Below are positions 25,923 through 34,765 of a DNA stretch of 64,000 bases, piece after piece. Under the pieces are notes generated by a model, which saw nothing but the letters and a program-made list of their open reading frames with translations, ran no database searches and was not told the origin of the DNA. The stretch is from positions 682,001-746,000 of the forward strand of contig NZ_CP051293.1 in NCBI RefSeq assembly GCF_013170805.1, given 5' to 3'. Each line of letters begins with the position of its first letter. The first letter of the stretch is position 1. The translations under genes were made by a program, and so were the position numbers. Source of the DNA: Mesorhizobium sp. NZP2077. Its GTDB lineage: Bacteria; Pseudomonadota; Alphaproteobacteria; Rhizobiales; Rhizobiaceae.

Positions 25923-27091
25923 GCAATCGCTTTGCCCTGACCGGCGCCCGCATTTTCGACGGCGACGACTGGCATGAGGGCCACGCGCTTGTGGTGCGCG
26001 ACGGCCTCGTCGAGGCCATTTTGCCCACCGGCGCCGTCCCCTCGGACGTCCGCACCGTCGAGACCGGTGGCGGTATTCTGGCGCCGGGCTTCGTCGACAT
26101 CCAGGTCAATGGCGGCGGCGGCGTCATGCTCAACGACCATCCCGATGTCGCCTCGATCGAAACCATATGCAAGGCGCATGCGCCGTTCGGCACGACGGCG
26201 CTGCTGGCGACGCTGATCACCGATACGCCCGCCATCACCGCAGCTGCGATCACCGCTGGCGAAGCCGCTGCGCTGCAAAAGATCCCTGGTTTCCTCGGCC
26301 TGCATCTCGAAGGTCCGCATTTGTCGATCGCCCGCAAGGGCGCGCATGATCCGGCGCTGATCAGGCCGATGACTGATGAAGACCAGGCAATGCTGATCGC
26401 GGCACGGCAGAAGCTGCCGGTGCTGCTCACCACGATTGCGCCGGAATCCGTCGAACCGGCACGCGTTGCGGCCTTGGCCAAGGCCGGCGTCGTCGTCAGC
26501 CTCGGTCATTCCGACACCGGTTACGCTGCCGCAAAAGCTTTCGCCGACGCGGGCGCCAGCGTGGTCACCCATCTGTTCAACGCCATGAGCCAGATCGGCA
26601 ACCGCGAACCGGGCCTGGCCGGCACGGCCATCGACATCGGCACCTTGTCCGCCGGGCTGATCGCCGACGGCATCCATGTCCATCCCGCTACCATCAGGAT
26701 CGCGCTCGACGCCAAACAGGGACCGGGCAAGATCGTGCTGGTCAGCGACGCGATGGCGACGATCGGCACCGACATGACCTCGTTCACGCTGAACGGCCGC
26801 ACCATCTACCGCCGGGATGGGAGCCTCAGGCTCGCCGACGGGACGCTGGCGGGCGCCGATCTCGACATGATCTCGGCCGTGCGCTTCATGCACAGCGTCG
26901 TCGGTGTCGAACTCTCGGAAGCCTTGCGCATGGCCTCGCTCTATCCGGCGCAAGCGATCGGCCAGTCGCATCGGCTTGGCCGCCTTGCCAACGGCACGGC
27001 GGCGGATGTCGTTGCGCTGTCTGACGATCTTGGCATAGGAAGCGTCTGGATCGGCGGCGACAAGGTGTTCGAGGCCGGCGCTTCACGCTGA
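25919..27091 (+). CDS. nagA: N-acetylglucosamine-6-phosphate deacetylase
   Basis: Metal-dependent amidohydrolase, 390 aa, removing acetate from GlcNAc-6-phosphate. Diagnostic segments are [25 protein letters not shown] (metal-ligand Glu), [25 protein letters not shown] and [11 protein letters not shown] (catalytic Asp). The start overlaps the nagB-II stop (ATGA). It connects MurQ output (GlcNAc-6-P) with NagB-II. Confidence 0.93.
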   Translation: MSNRFALTGARIFDGDDWHEGHALVVRDGLVEAILPTGAVPSDVRTVETGGGILAPGFVDIQVNGGGGVMLNDHPDVASIETICKAHAPFGTTALLATLITDTPAITAAAITAGEAAALQKIPGFLGLHLEGPHLSIARKGAHDPALIRPMTDEDQAMLIAARQKLPVLLTTIAPESVEPARVAALAKAGVVVSLGHSDTGYAAAKAFADAGASVVTHLFNAMSQIGNREPGLAGTAIDIGTLSAGLIADGIHVHPATIRIALDAKQGPGKIVLVSDAMATIGTDMTSFTLNGRTIYRRDGSLRLADGTLAGADLDMISAVRFMHSVVGVELSEALRMASLYPAQAIGQSHRLGRLANGTAADVVALSDDLGIGSVWIGGDKVFEAGASR

Positions 27092-27101
27092 AAGCGAGGC
27101 C

Positions 27102-28217
27102 ATGCAGACTATCGATTGTGTCGTCGCCGGAGCAGGCGTCGTCGGCCTTGCGATTGCCAGGGCCCTCGCTGAGTCGGGCCGCGAGGTGGTGGTGGTCGAG
27201 CAGGCCGACGCGATCGGCACGGTCACCAGTTCACGCAATTCCGAAGTCATCCATGCCGGGCTCTATTATGCACCGGGAAGCCTGAAGGCCCGGCTCTGCG
27301 TCGAGGGACGCCGGCGTCTCTACGCCTACTGCGCCGAGCACACCATTGCCCACAAGCGCGCCGGCAAGTTGATCGTCGCCAGCAAGGCCGGCCAGATCGA
27401 CAGATTGCGGGCGATCGAGGCCAATGCGCGACGCTGTGGGGTCGACGATCTCCAGTTCTTGACGCGCGGCGAAGCCGAAAGCCTGGAGCCAGCACTGACA
27501 TGCGCCGCCGCGCTGTTGTCGCCATCGACCGGCATTGTCGACAGCCATGCACTAATGCTGTCGCTGCGCGGTGACGCCGAAGCCGCCGGCGCATCTTGCG
27601 CATTCCTCACCTCATTCGCGGGGGCGACGATCGAGGCCGGCGGGATCCGGATCGACACGCGCGATGCCAATGGCGAGACCTTCGCTTTGGAGGCCGGCAC
27701 CTTCATCAATGCCGCGGGCCTCGAAGCGCAGGCGGTGGCCGGCCGCATCGACGGTTTCCCAACAGATCTCATCCCCCGGCAATGGCTGGCGCGCGGGAAC
27801 TATTTCGCGCTTTCAGGCCGCTCGCCATTTTCGCGGCTGATCTATCCGGTCCCGGTCGAAGGTGGCCTTGGCGTCCATCTGACGCATGACCTCGGCGGCA
27901 ATGCCCGCTTTGGGCCCGATGTCGAATGGATCGACCATGTCGATTACACCGTCGATCCCGGCCGAAGCGCCGTCTTCTACGAAGCGATCCGGCGCTATTG
28001 GCCCGATCTTGCCGACGGCGCCCTGCAGCCGGCCTATGCCGGCATCCGGCCGAAACTGTCTGGTCCCGGTCAGCCTGCGGCCGATTTCATGATCCAGGGT
28101 CCGGCCGATCATGGCGCCGGGCGGATCGTCAATCTGTTCGGCATCGAGAGCCCCGGCCTGACGGCAAGCCTGGCGATCGCCGACCATGTCGTCGACCTGC
28201 TATATACGCAATTATAA
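27102..28217 (+). CDS. FAD-dependent oxidoreductase (L-2-hydroxyglutarate oxidase-like, DAO fold)
   Basis: A 371-aa flavoprotein. The FAD motif is [20 protein letters not shown], followed by [14 protein letters not shown], the hallmark of the LhgO/L2HGDH group. Later markers are [13 protein letters not shown] and [12 protein letters not shown]. It follows nagA after 10 bp, so it is probably co-transcribed. Because MurQ releases lactate, a hydroxy-acid oxidase at the end of this operon is suggestive, but the lactate formed is the D isomer while L2HGDH-type enzymes act on the L form. The substrate is therefore open. Confidence 0.8.
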   Translation: MQTIDCVVAGAGVVGLAIARALAESGREVVVVEQADAIGTVTSSRNSEVIHAGLYYAPGSLKARLCVEGRRRLYAYCAEHTIAHKRAGKLIVASKAGQIDRLRAIEANARRCGVDDLQFLTRGEAESLEPALTCAAALLSPSTGIVDSHALMLSLRGDAEAAGASCAFLTSFAGATIEAGGIRIDTRDANGETFALEAGTFINAAGLEAQAVAGRIDGFPTDLIPRQWLARGNYFALSGRSPFSRLIYPVPVEGGLGVHLTHDLGGNARFGPDVEWIDHVDYTVDPGRSAVFYEAIRRYWPDLADGALQPAYAGIRPKLSGPGQPAADFMIQGPADHGAGRIVNLFGIESPGLTASLAIADHVVDLLYTQL

Positions 28218-28289
28218 GCACCGCCGGGAATCTCTCCTCTCAGGCGAACACCATGAAACCTTTTGATTTCGAGGCCGTTGTCGGAGCGC

Positions 28290-30338
28290 ATGTCCGACGC
28301 GAAACCCAGATCGACACCGGCCGATGGAATCAAGCCGCGCAACGCCCCCAAGTCGCGACGGCAAAAGCCGCGTGACGAGAGGCCGCCCGACCAAGTTCCG
28401 CGCGAAAAGAAGCCACGCGACAAGAAAGCCTCGACCGTCGAAGCGGCAGCTCCCGGAATTGTCGACGAGACGCCGCCCCCGGAGGCCGTCGAACCCGATC
28501 CACAGCTGACGCCAGAGCAAGCCGAACAGGCACGCAAGAAATACCTGCTGAAGCGGTTCTGGATCAGCGGACGCGGCTACTGGGGACGGCACGGCGACAG
28601 ACTCGGCTGGCCCTTGACGATCGGGCTGCTGATCCTGATCGTCGTCAATGTCGGCTTCCAGTACGGGATCAATGTCTGGAACCGCTCGATCTTCGACGCC
28701 ATCGAGAAGCGCGACGCCCATAGCGTCTATTTCCTGAGTGCGGTGTTCGTGCCGCTCGTGCTTGGCAGCATCAGCCTTGTCGTCGCGCAGGTCTATCTGC
28801 GCATGACCATGCAGCGCCGCTGGCGCTCCTGGTTGACCACCTCGGTGATAGCGCGCTGGCTCGCCAACGGCCGCTACTACCAGCTGAACCTCGTGCAAGG
28901 CGACCACCAGAACCCCGAGGCCCGCCTCTCGGAGGATCTGCGGGTCGCCACCGAGGCGCCCGTCGATTTCGTCGCCGGCGTGATTGTCGCCACCCTGTCG
29001 GCCTCGACCTTCATCGTGGTGCTGTGGACGATCGGCGGAGCCTTGAGCTTCACATTGGGAGGGTCGACCTTCACCGTGCCCGGCTTCCTCGTCATCACGG
29101 CGGTGATCTATGCCGCGCTCACCTCGACCTCGATGTTCGTTATCGGCCGCGATTTCGTGCGGCTGTCCGAAGAGAAGAACCAGACGGAAGCCGAATTCCG
29201 CTACGTACTGACGCGCGTGCGCGAAAACGGTGAGAGCATCGCCTTGCTCGGCGGCGAGGAGGAGGAACGCAGCGGCATCGACAGGACCTTTGCCGGCGTG
29301 CTGAAGCGATGGGCGCAATTGACCGGCCAGCACATGCGCACGACGGTGGTGTCGCAGGGCTCGAGCCTGTTCGCGCCGGTCGTGCCGGTGCTGCTGTGCG
29401 CGCCAAAGTTTCTCGAAGGCTCAATGTCGCTCGGACAAGTCATGCAGGCTGCCTCCGCCTTCGCCATCGTGCAGGGCGCGTTCGGCTGGCTGGTCGACAA
29501 TTATCCGCGCCTTGCCGACTGGAACGCCTCGGCCCGGCGCATCGCCTCGCTGATGATGTCGCTCGACGGGCTGGAGCGCGCCGAGCAGAGCAACGAGCTG
29601 GGGCGCATCCTTCACGGCGAGACCAAGGGCGATACGATGCTCTCCCTCGACAATCTCTCGGTGACGCTGGACGACGGCACGTCAGTGGTCAAGGAAACGG
29701 AAGTCGGGGTCGAAGCGGGCGAGCGGGTGCTGGTGTCCGGCGAATCCGGCTCGGGCAAGTCAACACTGGTGCGGGCGATTGCAGGCCTCTGGCCATGGGG
29801 AAGCGGCAGCGTCAATTTCCATCCCGACAAGCGATTGTTCATGCTGCCGCAACGGCCCTACATCCCGTCCGGCACGCTGCGTCGGGTGGTCGCCTACCCC
29901 GCGGCCGCCAACCACTGGAAGCTCGAGCAGATCAAGGCGGCCCTCGACAAGGTCGGCCTCGGCCACCTCGCCGGCCGGATCAAGGAGGAAGCGCCCTGGG
30001 ACCAGACCCTGTCGGGTGGCGAAAAGCAGCGGGTCGCCTTCGCACGCCTCTTGCTGCATCGCCCAGACATCGTCGTGCTGGACGAGGCGACTTCGGCGCT
30101 GGACGAAAAAAGCCAGGACCAGATGATGGAAACGGTGATCCGCGAATTGCCCGAGGTCACCATGGTCAGCGTGGGGCACCGCGCCGAACTGGAAGCCTTC
30201 CACACCCGCAAGATCACGCTGGAACGGCACAAGGGCGGCGCAAAACTGGTCGGGGATATCGACCTTGTGCCACGCAAGCGCAAACGCGGCCTGATCCACC
30301 GCGCCTTGTGGGGCTCCGGCAATGGGAAGGCCAAGTAA
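28290..30338 (+). CDS. SbmA/BacA-YddA-type ABC transporter (fused membrane and ATPase domains)
   Basis: A 682-aa half-transporter with an SbmA_BacA-like membrane domain fused to an ATPase, as in E. coli YddA and peroxisomal ABCD proteins. After a hydrophilic, Lys/Arg/Pro-rich N-terminus of about 100 residues there are about five to six helices (about 115-405). The ATPase has GESGSGKST (about 485), the signature LSGGEKQRVAFARLL and VVLDEATSALDE. I chose the ATG at 28290, preceded by GGAG; a TTG at 28263 is the alternative. The ligand is unknown. Relatives import peptides or export or import CoA-related or hydrophobic compounds. Confidence 0.83.
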   Translation: MSDAKPRSTPADGIKPRNAPKSRRQKPRDERPPDQVPREKKPRDKKASTVEAAAPGIVDETPPPEAVEPDPQLTPEQAEQARKKYLLKRFWISGRGYWGRHGDRLGWPLTIGLLILIVVNVGFQYGINVWNRSIFDAIEKRDAHSVYFLSAVFVPLVLGSISLVVAQVYLRMTMQRRWRSWLTTSVIARWLANGRYYQLNLVQGDHQNPEARLSEDLRVATEAPVDFVAGVIVATLSASTFIVVLWTIGGALSFTLGGSTFTVPGFLVITAVIYAALTSTSMFVIGRDFVRLSEEKNQTEAEFRYVLTRVRENGESIALLGGEEEERSGIDRTFAGVLKRWAQLTGQHMRTTVVSQGSSLFAPVVPVLLCAPKFLEGSMSLGQVMQAASAFAIVQGAFGWLVDNYPRLADWNASARRIASLMMSLDGLERAEQSNELGRILHGETKGDTMLSLDNLSVTLDDGTSVVKETEVGVEAGERVLVSGESGSGKSTLVRAIAGLWPWGSGSVNFHPDKRLFMLPQRPYIPSGTLRRVVAYPAAANHWKLEQIKAALDKVGLGHLAGRIKEEAPWDQTLSGGEKQRVAFARLLLHRPDIVVLDEATSALDEKSQDQMMETVIRELPEVTMVSVGHRAELEAFHTRKITLERHKGGAKLVGDIDLVPRKRKRGLIHRALWGSGNGKAK

Positions 30339-30448
30339 GCTGGACCAGGGGGTCTATCTGGTTGTCTGGACGCGATGCCTGACGGACGTGCTCCTGATAG
30401 ATCTCATCGGCTCGTTCCAACAGTGAATCAGCCTTGGCGGTCGAACCG

Positions 30449-30964
30449 CTAATTGAACTCGAGCCTGTTGATCTTGGCGATCAAATCGCTGTCTAAATTC
30501 AGCATGGCCTCAGCGACATCGACATGACCTTTGGCAATTGCCTGAGCAGCCATTGCCGACAAGAGCATCGATTGATCCCAAGCCTCGTTTCGATGGAGAC
30601 TGACGATCTCGCCAAGATTCGCCACAGCACGGTGATAGTCCTCGCCGCACTCGGTCGGGATCTCAGGTCCGTGGCCCGTTCTCCTGGCAACTTCAATAGC
30701 CGCAGGTAGCTGGAAGAATGAAGAGTCGATAGGCGTTCGCGTCTCAGTCGCGATTTTCACAATGTGCGGAACAGCCGCGTATGAGGCGGTATAAACGTCA
30801 CCTTGGTGGCAAAGGCTTGACCAGAGGCTGTACCACGGCTCCTCCTGATAGCCGTTCCTAGGACTTGTGGCTAAGCGGAGTTCCCGGAGTAACCTCGGAA
30901 CGTTCGCCGCGCGGCCATACGCATGCTGCAGTTCGCCCCATCGGTGGTCTTCAAATGCGAGCAT
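30449..30964 (-). CDS. Uncharacterised 171-aa protein, immunity-like
   Basis: I do not recognise a named family with certainty. The N-terminal MLAFEDHRWGELQHAYGRA and the segment LWSSLCHQGDVYTASYAAVPHI resemble small helical proteins often found as solitary genes or next to polymorphic toxins. No toxin gene is adjacent. GC is clearly lower than in neighbouring genes, which fits recent acquisition. It stands alone between the convergent exporter and matB. Confidence 0.55.
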   Translation of the reverse strand: MLAFEDHRWGELQHAYGRAANVPRLLRELRLATSPRNGYQEEPWYSLWSSLCHQGDVYTASYAAVPHIVKIATETRTPIDSSFFQLPAAIEVARRTGHGPEIPTECGEDYHRAVANLGEIVSLHRNEAWDQSMLLSAMAAQAIAKGHVDVAEAMLNLDSDLIAKINRLEFN

Positions 30965-31035
30965 CGGACTATCCTACCTTCAGAGCATCATGATCCAACA
31001 CTACCAGCCACGGCCGGGTTTGCAGCGTCTACAAC

Positions 31036-32550
31036 CTAGGACGCATAGAGATCCTTGTAGGTTTCGCGCAGAAGATTCTTCTGCACCTTGCCCATCGTGT
31101 TGCGCGGCAATTCGTTGACGAAGATCACCTGCTTCGGATGCTTGTATTTTGCCACGCGCCCGGCGATGGCGCCGAGGATTTCGGCGCCGGTGATCCGCGA
31201 TGCCGGCGCCCGCACGACGACCGCGGTGACGCCTTCGCCGAAATCCGGATGGGCGACGCCGATCACGGCGCTCTCGCTCACCCCGTCGAGCGCGTCGATC
31301 TCGCTTTCGAGCTCCTTCGGATAGATGTTGTAGCCGCCCGAAATGATCAGGTCCTTGCCGCGGCCGACGATGTGGACATAGCCTTCGGTGTCAACCGTGC
31401 CGAGATCGCCTGTGATGAAGAAACCGTCGGCGCGGAATTCCGCCTTGGTCTTTTCCGGCATGCGCCAGTAGCCGCCAAACACGTTCGGACCCTTGACCTC
31501 GATCATGCCGACCTCGCCCTGTGCCAGAGGTTTGCCGCTGTCGGGATCGGCAATGCGCAGCGACACGCCAGGCAAGGGGAAGCCGACCGTGCCGGCGCGC
31601 CGTTCGCCCTCATAGGGGTTCGACGTGTTCATGTTGGTCTCGGTCATGCCGTAGCGTTCGAGGATGGCGTGGCCGGTGCGCTCGCGCCAGGCCTTGTGCG
31701 TCTCGGCCAGCAGCGGCGCCGAACCGGACACGAACAGTCGGATATTCTTAGCCGTCTCACGGTCCAGGCCGTCTTGTTGCAAAAGCCTGGTATAGAAGGT
31801 CGGCACGCCCATCAGCGCCGTGGCACGCGGCAGCAGCGCGACGATGCGGGCCGGATCGAATTTCTGCTCGAACAGCATCGAGGCGCCGGCCATCAGGATG
31901 ACATTGGTGGCGACGAACAGGCCGTGCGTATGGAAGATCGGCAGCGCGTGGATCAGCACATCGTCTGAGGTGAAGCGCCATTGCTCGACCAGCACCCGCG
32001 CGTTCGAGGCGAGGTTTTCATGGCTGAGCATGGCGCCTTTCGAACGGCCGGTGGTTCCCGACGTATAGAGGATCGCGGCGAGATCATCCGCGCCCCGCTC
32101 GACATCGTGAAGATCGGACGCCTGTCGCGATGCCTGGTCCGTAAGGGATCCCCGGCCATTGCGATCGAGGGTGACCACCACGGCGCCGGATGGCTCGACC
32201 ATGCGCCCGATATCGGCCGACTTCGCCGGATCGCAGACGATGACCCGAGGTGCCGCATCCTCGAAGAAATAACCGAGTTCGGTCAGGGTATAGGCGGTGT
32301 TGAGCGGCAGGAAGACGGCACCGGCGCGGACGCAGGCGAGATAGAGCAACAGCGCCTCCGGGCTCTTCTCGACCTGCACGGCGACCCGGTCACCGGGCTC
32401 GACGTCCAGTTGCAGCAGCGCATGCGCGAGCTGTGCCGACCGCGCCAGCATGTCGCCATAGCTGAGCGAGCGCCCGTCGTCGGTCTCCATCAACAGACGC
32501 CCGCGCGCCGGCATCCGGGACCGGAACGCATCGAACAGATGATTGCTCAT
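31036..32550 (-). CDS. matB: Malonyl-CoA synthetase (malonate-CoA ligase)
   Basis: ANL-superfamily ligase making malonyl-CoA from malonate, CoA and ATP, 504 aa. Motifs are ILYTSGTTGRSKGAMLSH (P-loop, about residue 160), RYGMTETNMNTSNPYEGERR (the MatB substrate-site signature including the Arg that holds malonate), FFITGDLGTVD and GRGKDLIISGGYNIYPKE, with the C-terminal acylation lysine in RNTMGKVQKNLLR. The ATG at 32550 follows AGGGAAAA. In rhizobia matB usually sits with matA (decarboxylase) and matC (carrier); neither is here, so the malonyl-CoA may feed other routes. Confidence 0.9.
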   Translation of the reverse strand: MSNHLFDAFRSRMPARGRLLMETDDGRSLSYGDMLARSAQLAHALLQLDVEPGDRVAVQVEKSPEALLLYLACVRAGAVFLPLNTAYTLTELGYFFEDAAPRVIVCDPAKSADIGRMVEPSGAVVVTLDRNGRGSLTDQASRQASDLHDVERGADDLAAILYTSGTTGRSKGAMLSHENLASNARVLVEQWRFTSDDVLIHALPIFHTHGLFVATNVILMAGASMLFEQKFDPARIVALLPRATALMGVPTFYTRLLQQDGLDRETAKNIRLFVSGSAPLLAETHKAWRERTGHAILERYGMTETNMNTSNPYEGERRAGTVGFPLPGVSLRIADPDSGKPLAQGEVGMIEVKGPNVFGGYWRMPEKTKAEFRADGFFITGDLGTVDTEGYVHIVGRGKDLIISGGYNIYPKELESEIDALDGVSESAVIGVAHPDFGEGVTAVVVRAPASRITGAEILGAIAGRVAKYKHPKQVIFVNELPRNTMGKVQKNLLRETYKDLYAS

Positions 32551-32732
32551 GAAGTTTTCCCTGGGTGGCGGCAATGGCGGCACCGGCCATGCTCTTCGAG
32601 GGTGTATGCGCCGGCGGCGAAGAGTTCGCGTTTCCTAGCCACGCCGTCAAGACCGCCAACAGCGGTCCAGCGCCTCACGTCTGCCGAAAGATCGCTAGTG
32701 ATCGCGGCAAGGGCCGCCAAAGGGAATGATCG

Positions 32733-33548
32733 TTACCGCCTGGCGCGTTCGGCCGCGACGGCGGCTTTTGCGATTTCGCCTTGCTTGAAGCGTTCCATGC
32801 ACATGGCAGCCGTCAGCTGGTAGTGATCGATCAAGGCCTGGACGGCGCCGTCGGCATTGCCGTCCAGCGCGCTTTCGGCGATCAGCCGGTGTTCGCCGAA
32901 ATCGTCGCGCCGGATGCCTTCGCGGTCATTGGCCATTTGCCGGTAGCGATAAGCGTGATCGGAAAGCTGATCGCAGAAGCCCACCAGCCAGTGCGACCGG
33001 CAGGCCGAGATCAGCACCCTATGGAAGGTGCGGTGCAATTTCTCCCAATCGGGATCGAGCGACGTGGCATTTTGCGGCGAAAGACGTGAGGCGCGGCCCA
33101 GGCGATGCAGCGCCAGCACCAGCTGTTCCTCCCATTCGGCGGTGCGGTGGGCAATGGATTCGCGGAGCGCCCGCTCTTCGAGCCAGCAGCGGGTGCGCGT
33201 CAGCTCCTCGAGCTCTGTCGCACTGACCGGCATGATGAAAAAGCCACGCTGGTCGTGGCGGCCGAGGAGCCCCTCGGAGGCAAGTCGGTTAAGGGCTTCA
33301 CGAACCGGGGAGGCGCCGGCGCCATACTTGGAAACAACCCACTCGACCCGCAGCTTGCTTTCGGTTTCAAGAGCGCCGCCGAGGAGATCATCCCGCAATT
33401 GCTGGTAGACCGTAGTGGCAAGCGTGCTCTTGGCTCCTGTGCCGTCGTCGTTCAGGTTGGCAGCTCCGTATGTCAAAGTTGACCCCTTGTCCCCATTTTT
33501 CTCTGGGCAATTCGAGTCCGAGAAGCATCCCTTCCGTACACGTACCAT
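32733..33548 (-). CDS. GntR-family regulator (FCD type), probable MatR
   Basis: A 271-aa repressor of the FadR/FCD class. The winged helix is about residues 42-110 (VVSKYGAGASPVREALNRLASEGLL, HDQRGFFI), and the FCD effector domain follows with WEKLHRTFHRVLISAC (conserved metal-binding His) and DFGEHRLIAESALDG. It lies about 180 bp upstream of matB on the same strand, the usual association of MatR with malonate genes. The start is uncertain: the ATG at 33548 gives an odd 24-residue leader, while an in-frame TTG at 33476 is preceded by AAGGGG. Confidence 0.8.
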   Translation of the reverse strand: MVRVRKGCFSDSNCPEKNGDKGSTLTYGAANLNDDGTGAKSTLATTVYQQLRDDLLGGALETESKLRVEWVVSKYGAGASPVREALNRLASEGLLGRHDQRGFFIMPVSATELEELTRTRCWLEERALRESIAHRTAEWEEQLVLALHRLGRASRLSPQNATSLDPDWEKLHRTFHRVLISACRSHWLVGFCDQLSDHAYRYRQMANDREGIRRDDFGEHRLIAESALDGNADGAVQALIDHYQLTAAMCMERFKQGEIAKAAVAAERARR

Positions 33549-33878
33549 ACAGTGCTTGCGTCCATAGGCTCAAGCACAAGATGTGCGCTATTGTACTTAA
33601 GCACAAAGGAATGTGCCCCGATCTGCATCCGATCGCGGAAAATCGCGCGTCTCTACAACCAGTAGAAACTTAACGTGTTTTGTATGCACGCAGGATCATC
33701 TGTTTCTGGTGTGCCCATGCATGCATCTTTTCTGTCGCGCGCAAAGACAGCGGATGGTTCGCCCGAATCAGGTCTTCTCAGCGAATCTGGTTCGGGCAGG
33801 GCGTACCCTGAAAGTGCGGCGTTCGCACAACGGCTCTTGGCCGACCTGTTGGATTGAAACGGGATGATCGCGGTGAGT
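33549..33878. promoter_or_regulatory. Regulatory region upstream of matR with repeated operator-like sites
   Basis: No gene is evident in these 330 bases. Directly upstream of matR are two direct copies of CT(C/T)AAGCACAA (33569 and 33596, 27 bp apart). The second forms the near-palindrome TTGTACTTAAGCACAA (33591-33606, symmetric at 14 of 16 positions). Further upstream is a hairpin GCCCGAATCAG/CTGGTTCGGGC (33761-33797) that could close the rpe transcript from the other side or belong to a leader. The palindrome is a good candidate MatR operator. Confidence 0.45.
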
Positions 33879-34556
33879 TTAGCCGGCGGCCTTGTCGGCC
33901 GCCGTCCTGATCGCCTCGATGTTGGCGCGGTAGGCTTCAACACTGCCGCCCTTGAAGATGGCGGCACCCGCCACCAGTACATCGGCGCCAGCGGATGTGA
34001 CCAGGGGGGCTGTTTCCGGGGAGACACCACCGTCGATCTCGATGCGGATCGGCCGGTCGCCGATCAGCGCCTTGACCCGTCTCACCTTGTCGACCATGGC
34101 AGGGATGAAAGCCTGGCCGCCGAAACCCGGATTGACGGTCATGATCAGGATCAGGTCGAGCCGGTCGAGCACATATTCGATCATGGTTTCCGGCGTCGCC
34201 GGATTGAGCGACACGCCGGCCTTCTTGCCGAGGTTCCTGATGGTCTGCAGCGAGCGGTCGAGATGCGGCCCGGCCTCCGCATGCACCGTCATGCCGTCAC
34301 AGCCGGCCTCGGCGAAGGCGGCGAGATAGGGATCGGCCGGCGCAATCATCAGATGGCAGTCGAAGAAGGCCTTGGTGCGGTTGCGGATCGCCTTGATGAC
34401 GGGCGGGCCAAAGGTGATGTTGGGGACGAAATGGCCATCCATGACATCGAGATGGATCCAGTCGGCGCCGGCGGCCGCGACGGCCTCGACCTCGTCGCCG
34501 AGTTTCGAGAAGTCCGAAGCCAGCACCGACGGTGCGATCAAGGTCTTTTTGCTCAT
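33879..34556 (-). CDS. rpe: Ribulose-phosphate 3-epimerase
   Basis: TIM-barrel epimerase interconverting ribulose-5-phosphate and xylulose-5-phosphate, 225 aa. Markers are [11 protein letters not shown] at the N-terminus, [18 protein letters not shown] (His and catalytic Asp), [36 protein letters not shown] and [15 protein letters not shown] precedes the ATG at 34556. It appears monocistronic. The upstream gene on the same strand ends at a strong terminator about 200 bp away. Confidence 0.93.
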   Translation of the reverse strand: MSKKTLIAPSVLASDFSKLGDEVEAVAAAGADWIHLDVMDGHFVPNITFGPPVIKAIRNRTKAFFDCHLMIAPADPYLAAFAEAGCDGMTVHAEAGPHLDRSLQTIRNLGKKAGVSLNPATPETMIEYVLDRLDLILIMTVNPGFGGQAFIPAMVDKVRRVKALIGDRPIRIEIDGGVSPETAPLVTSAGADVLVAGAAIFKGGSVEAYRANIEAIRTAADKAAG

Positions 34557-34710
34557 CGTGCGGCCTTTCCGAGCGCCCTTGTTCATTCGGCTCTGAACCG
34601 ACTGCGTAATGCGCTCCAGGTAACTTGTCGAGGGCGCAGGCATGGCGGCTCCACAGGCTTGGGTGACGTTGCTGCGTTGCCGCCAATTCCCACTTGCCCC
34701 CTGGCATGAA

Positions 34711-34740
34711 GAAAAAACCCGCCGGATTGCTCCGGCGGGT
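34711..34740 (-). terminator. Strong rho-independent terminator of the secreted-protein operon
   Basis: On the minus strand ACCCGCCGGA-gcaa-TCCGGCGGGT is a perfect 10-bp stem with a 4-nt loop followed by TTTTTTCTTC. It lies about 26 bp after the stop of the 1326-aa gene. Confidence 0.85.
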
Positions 34741-34765
34741 CTCTGGTCTGGCGTCAAGCAGATGG

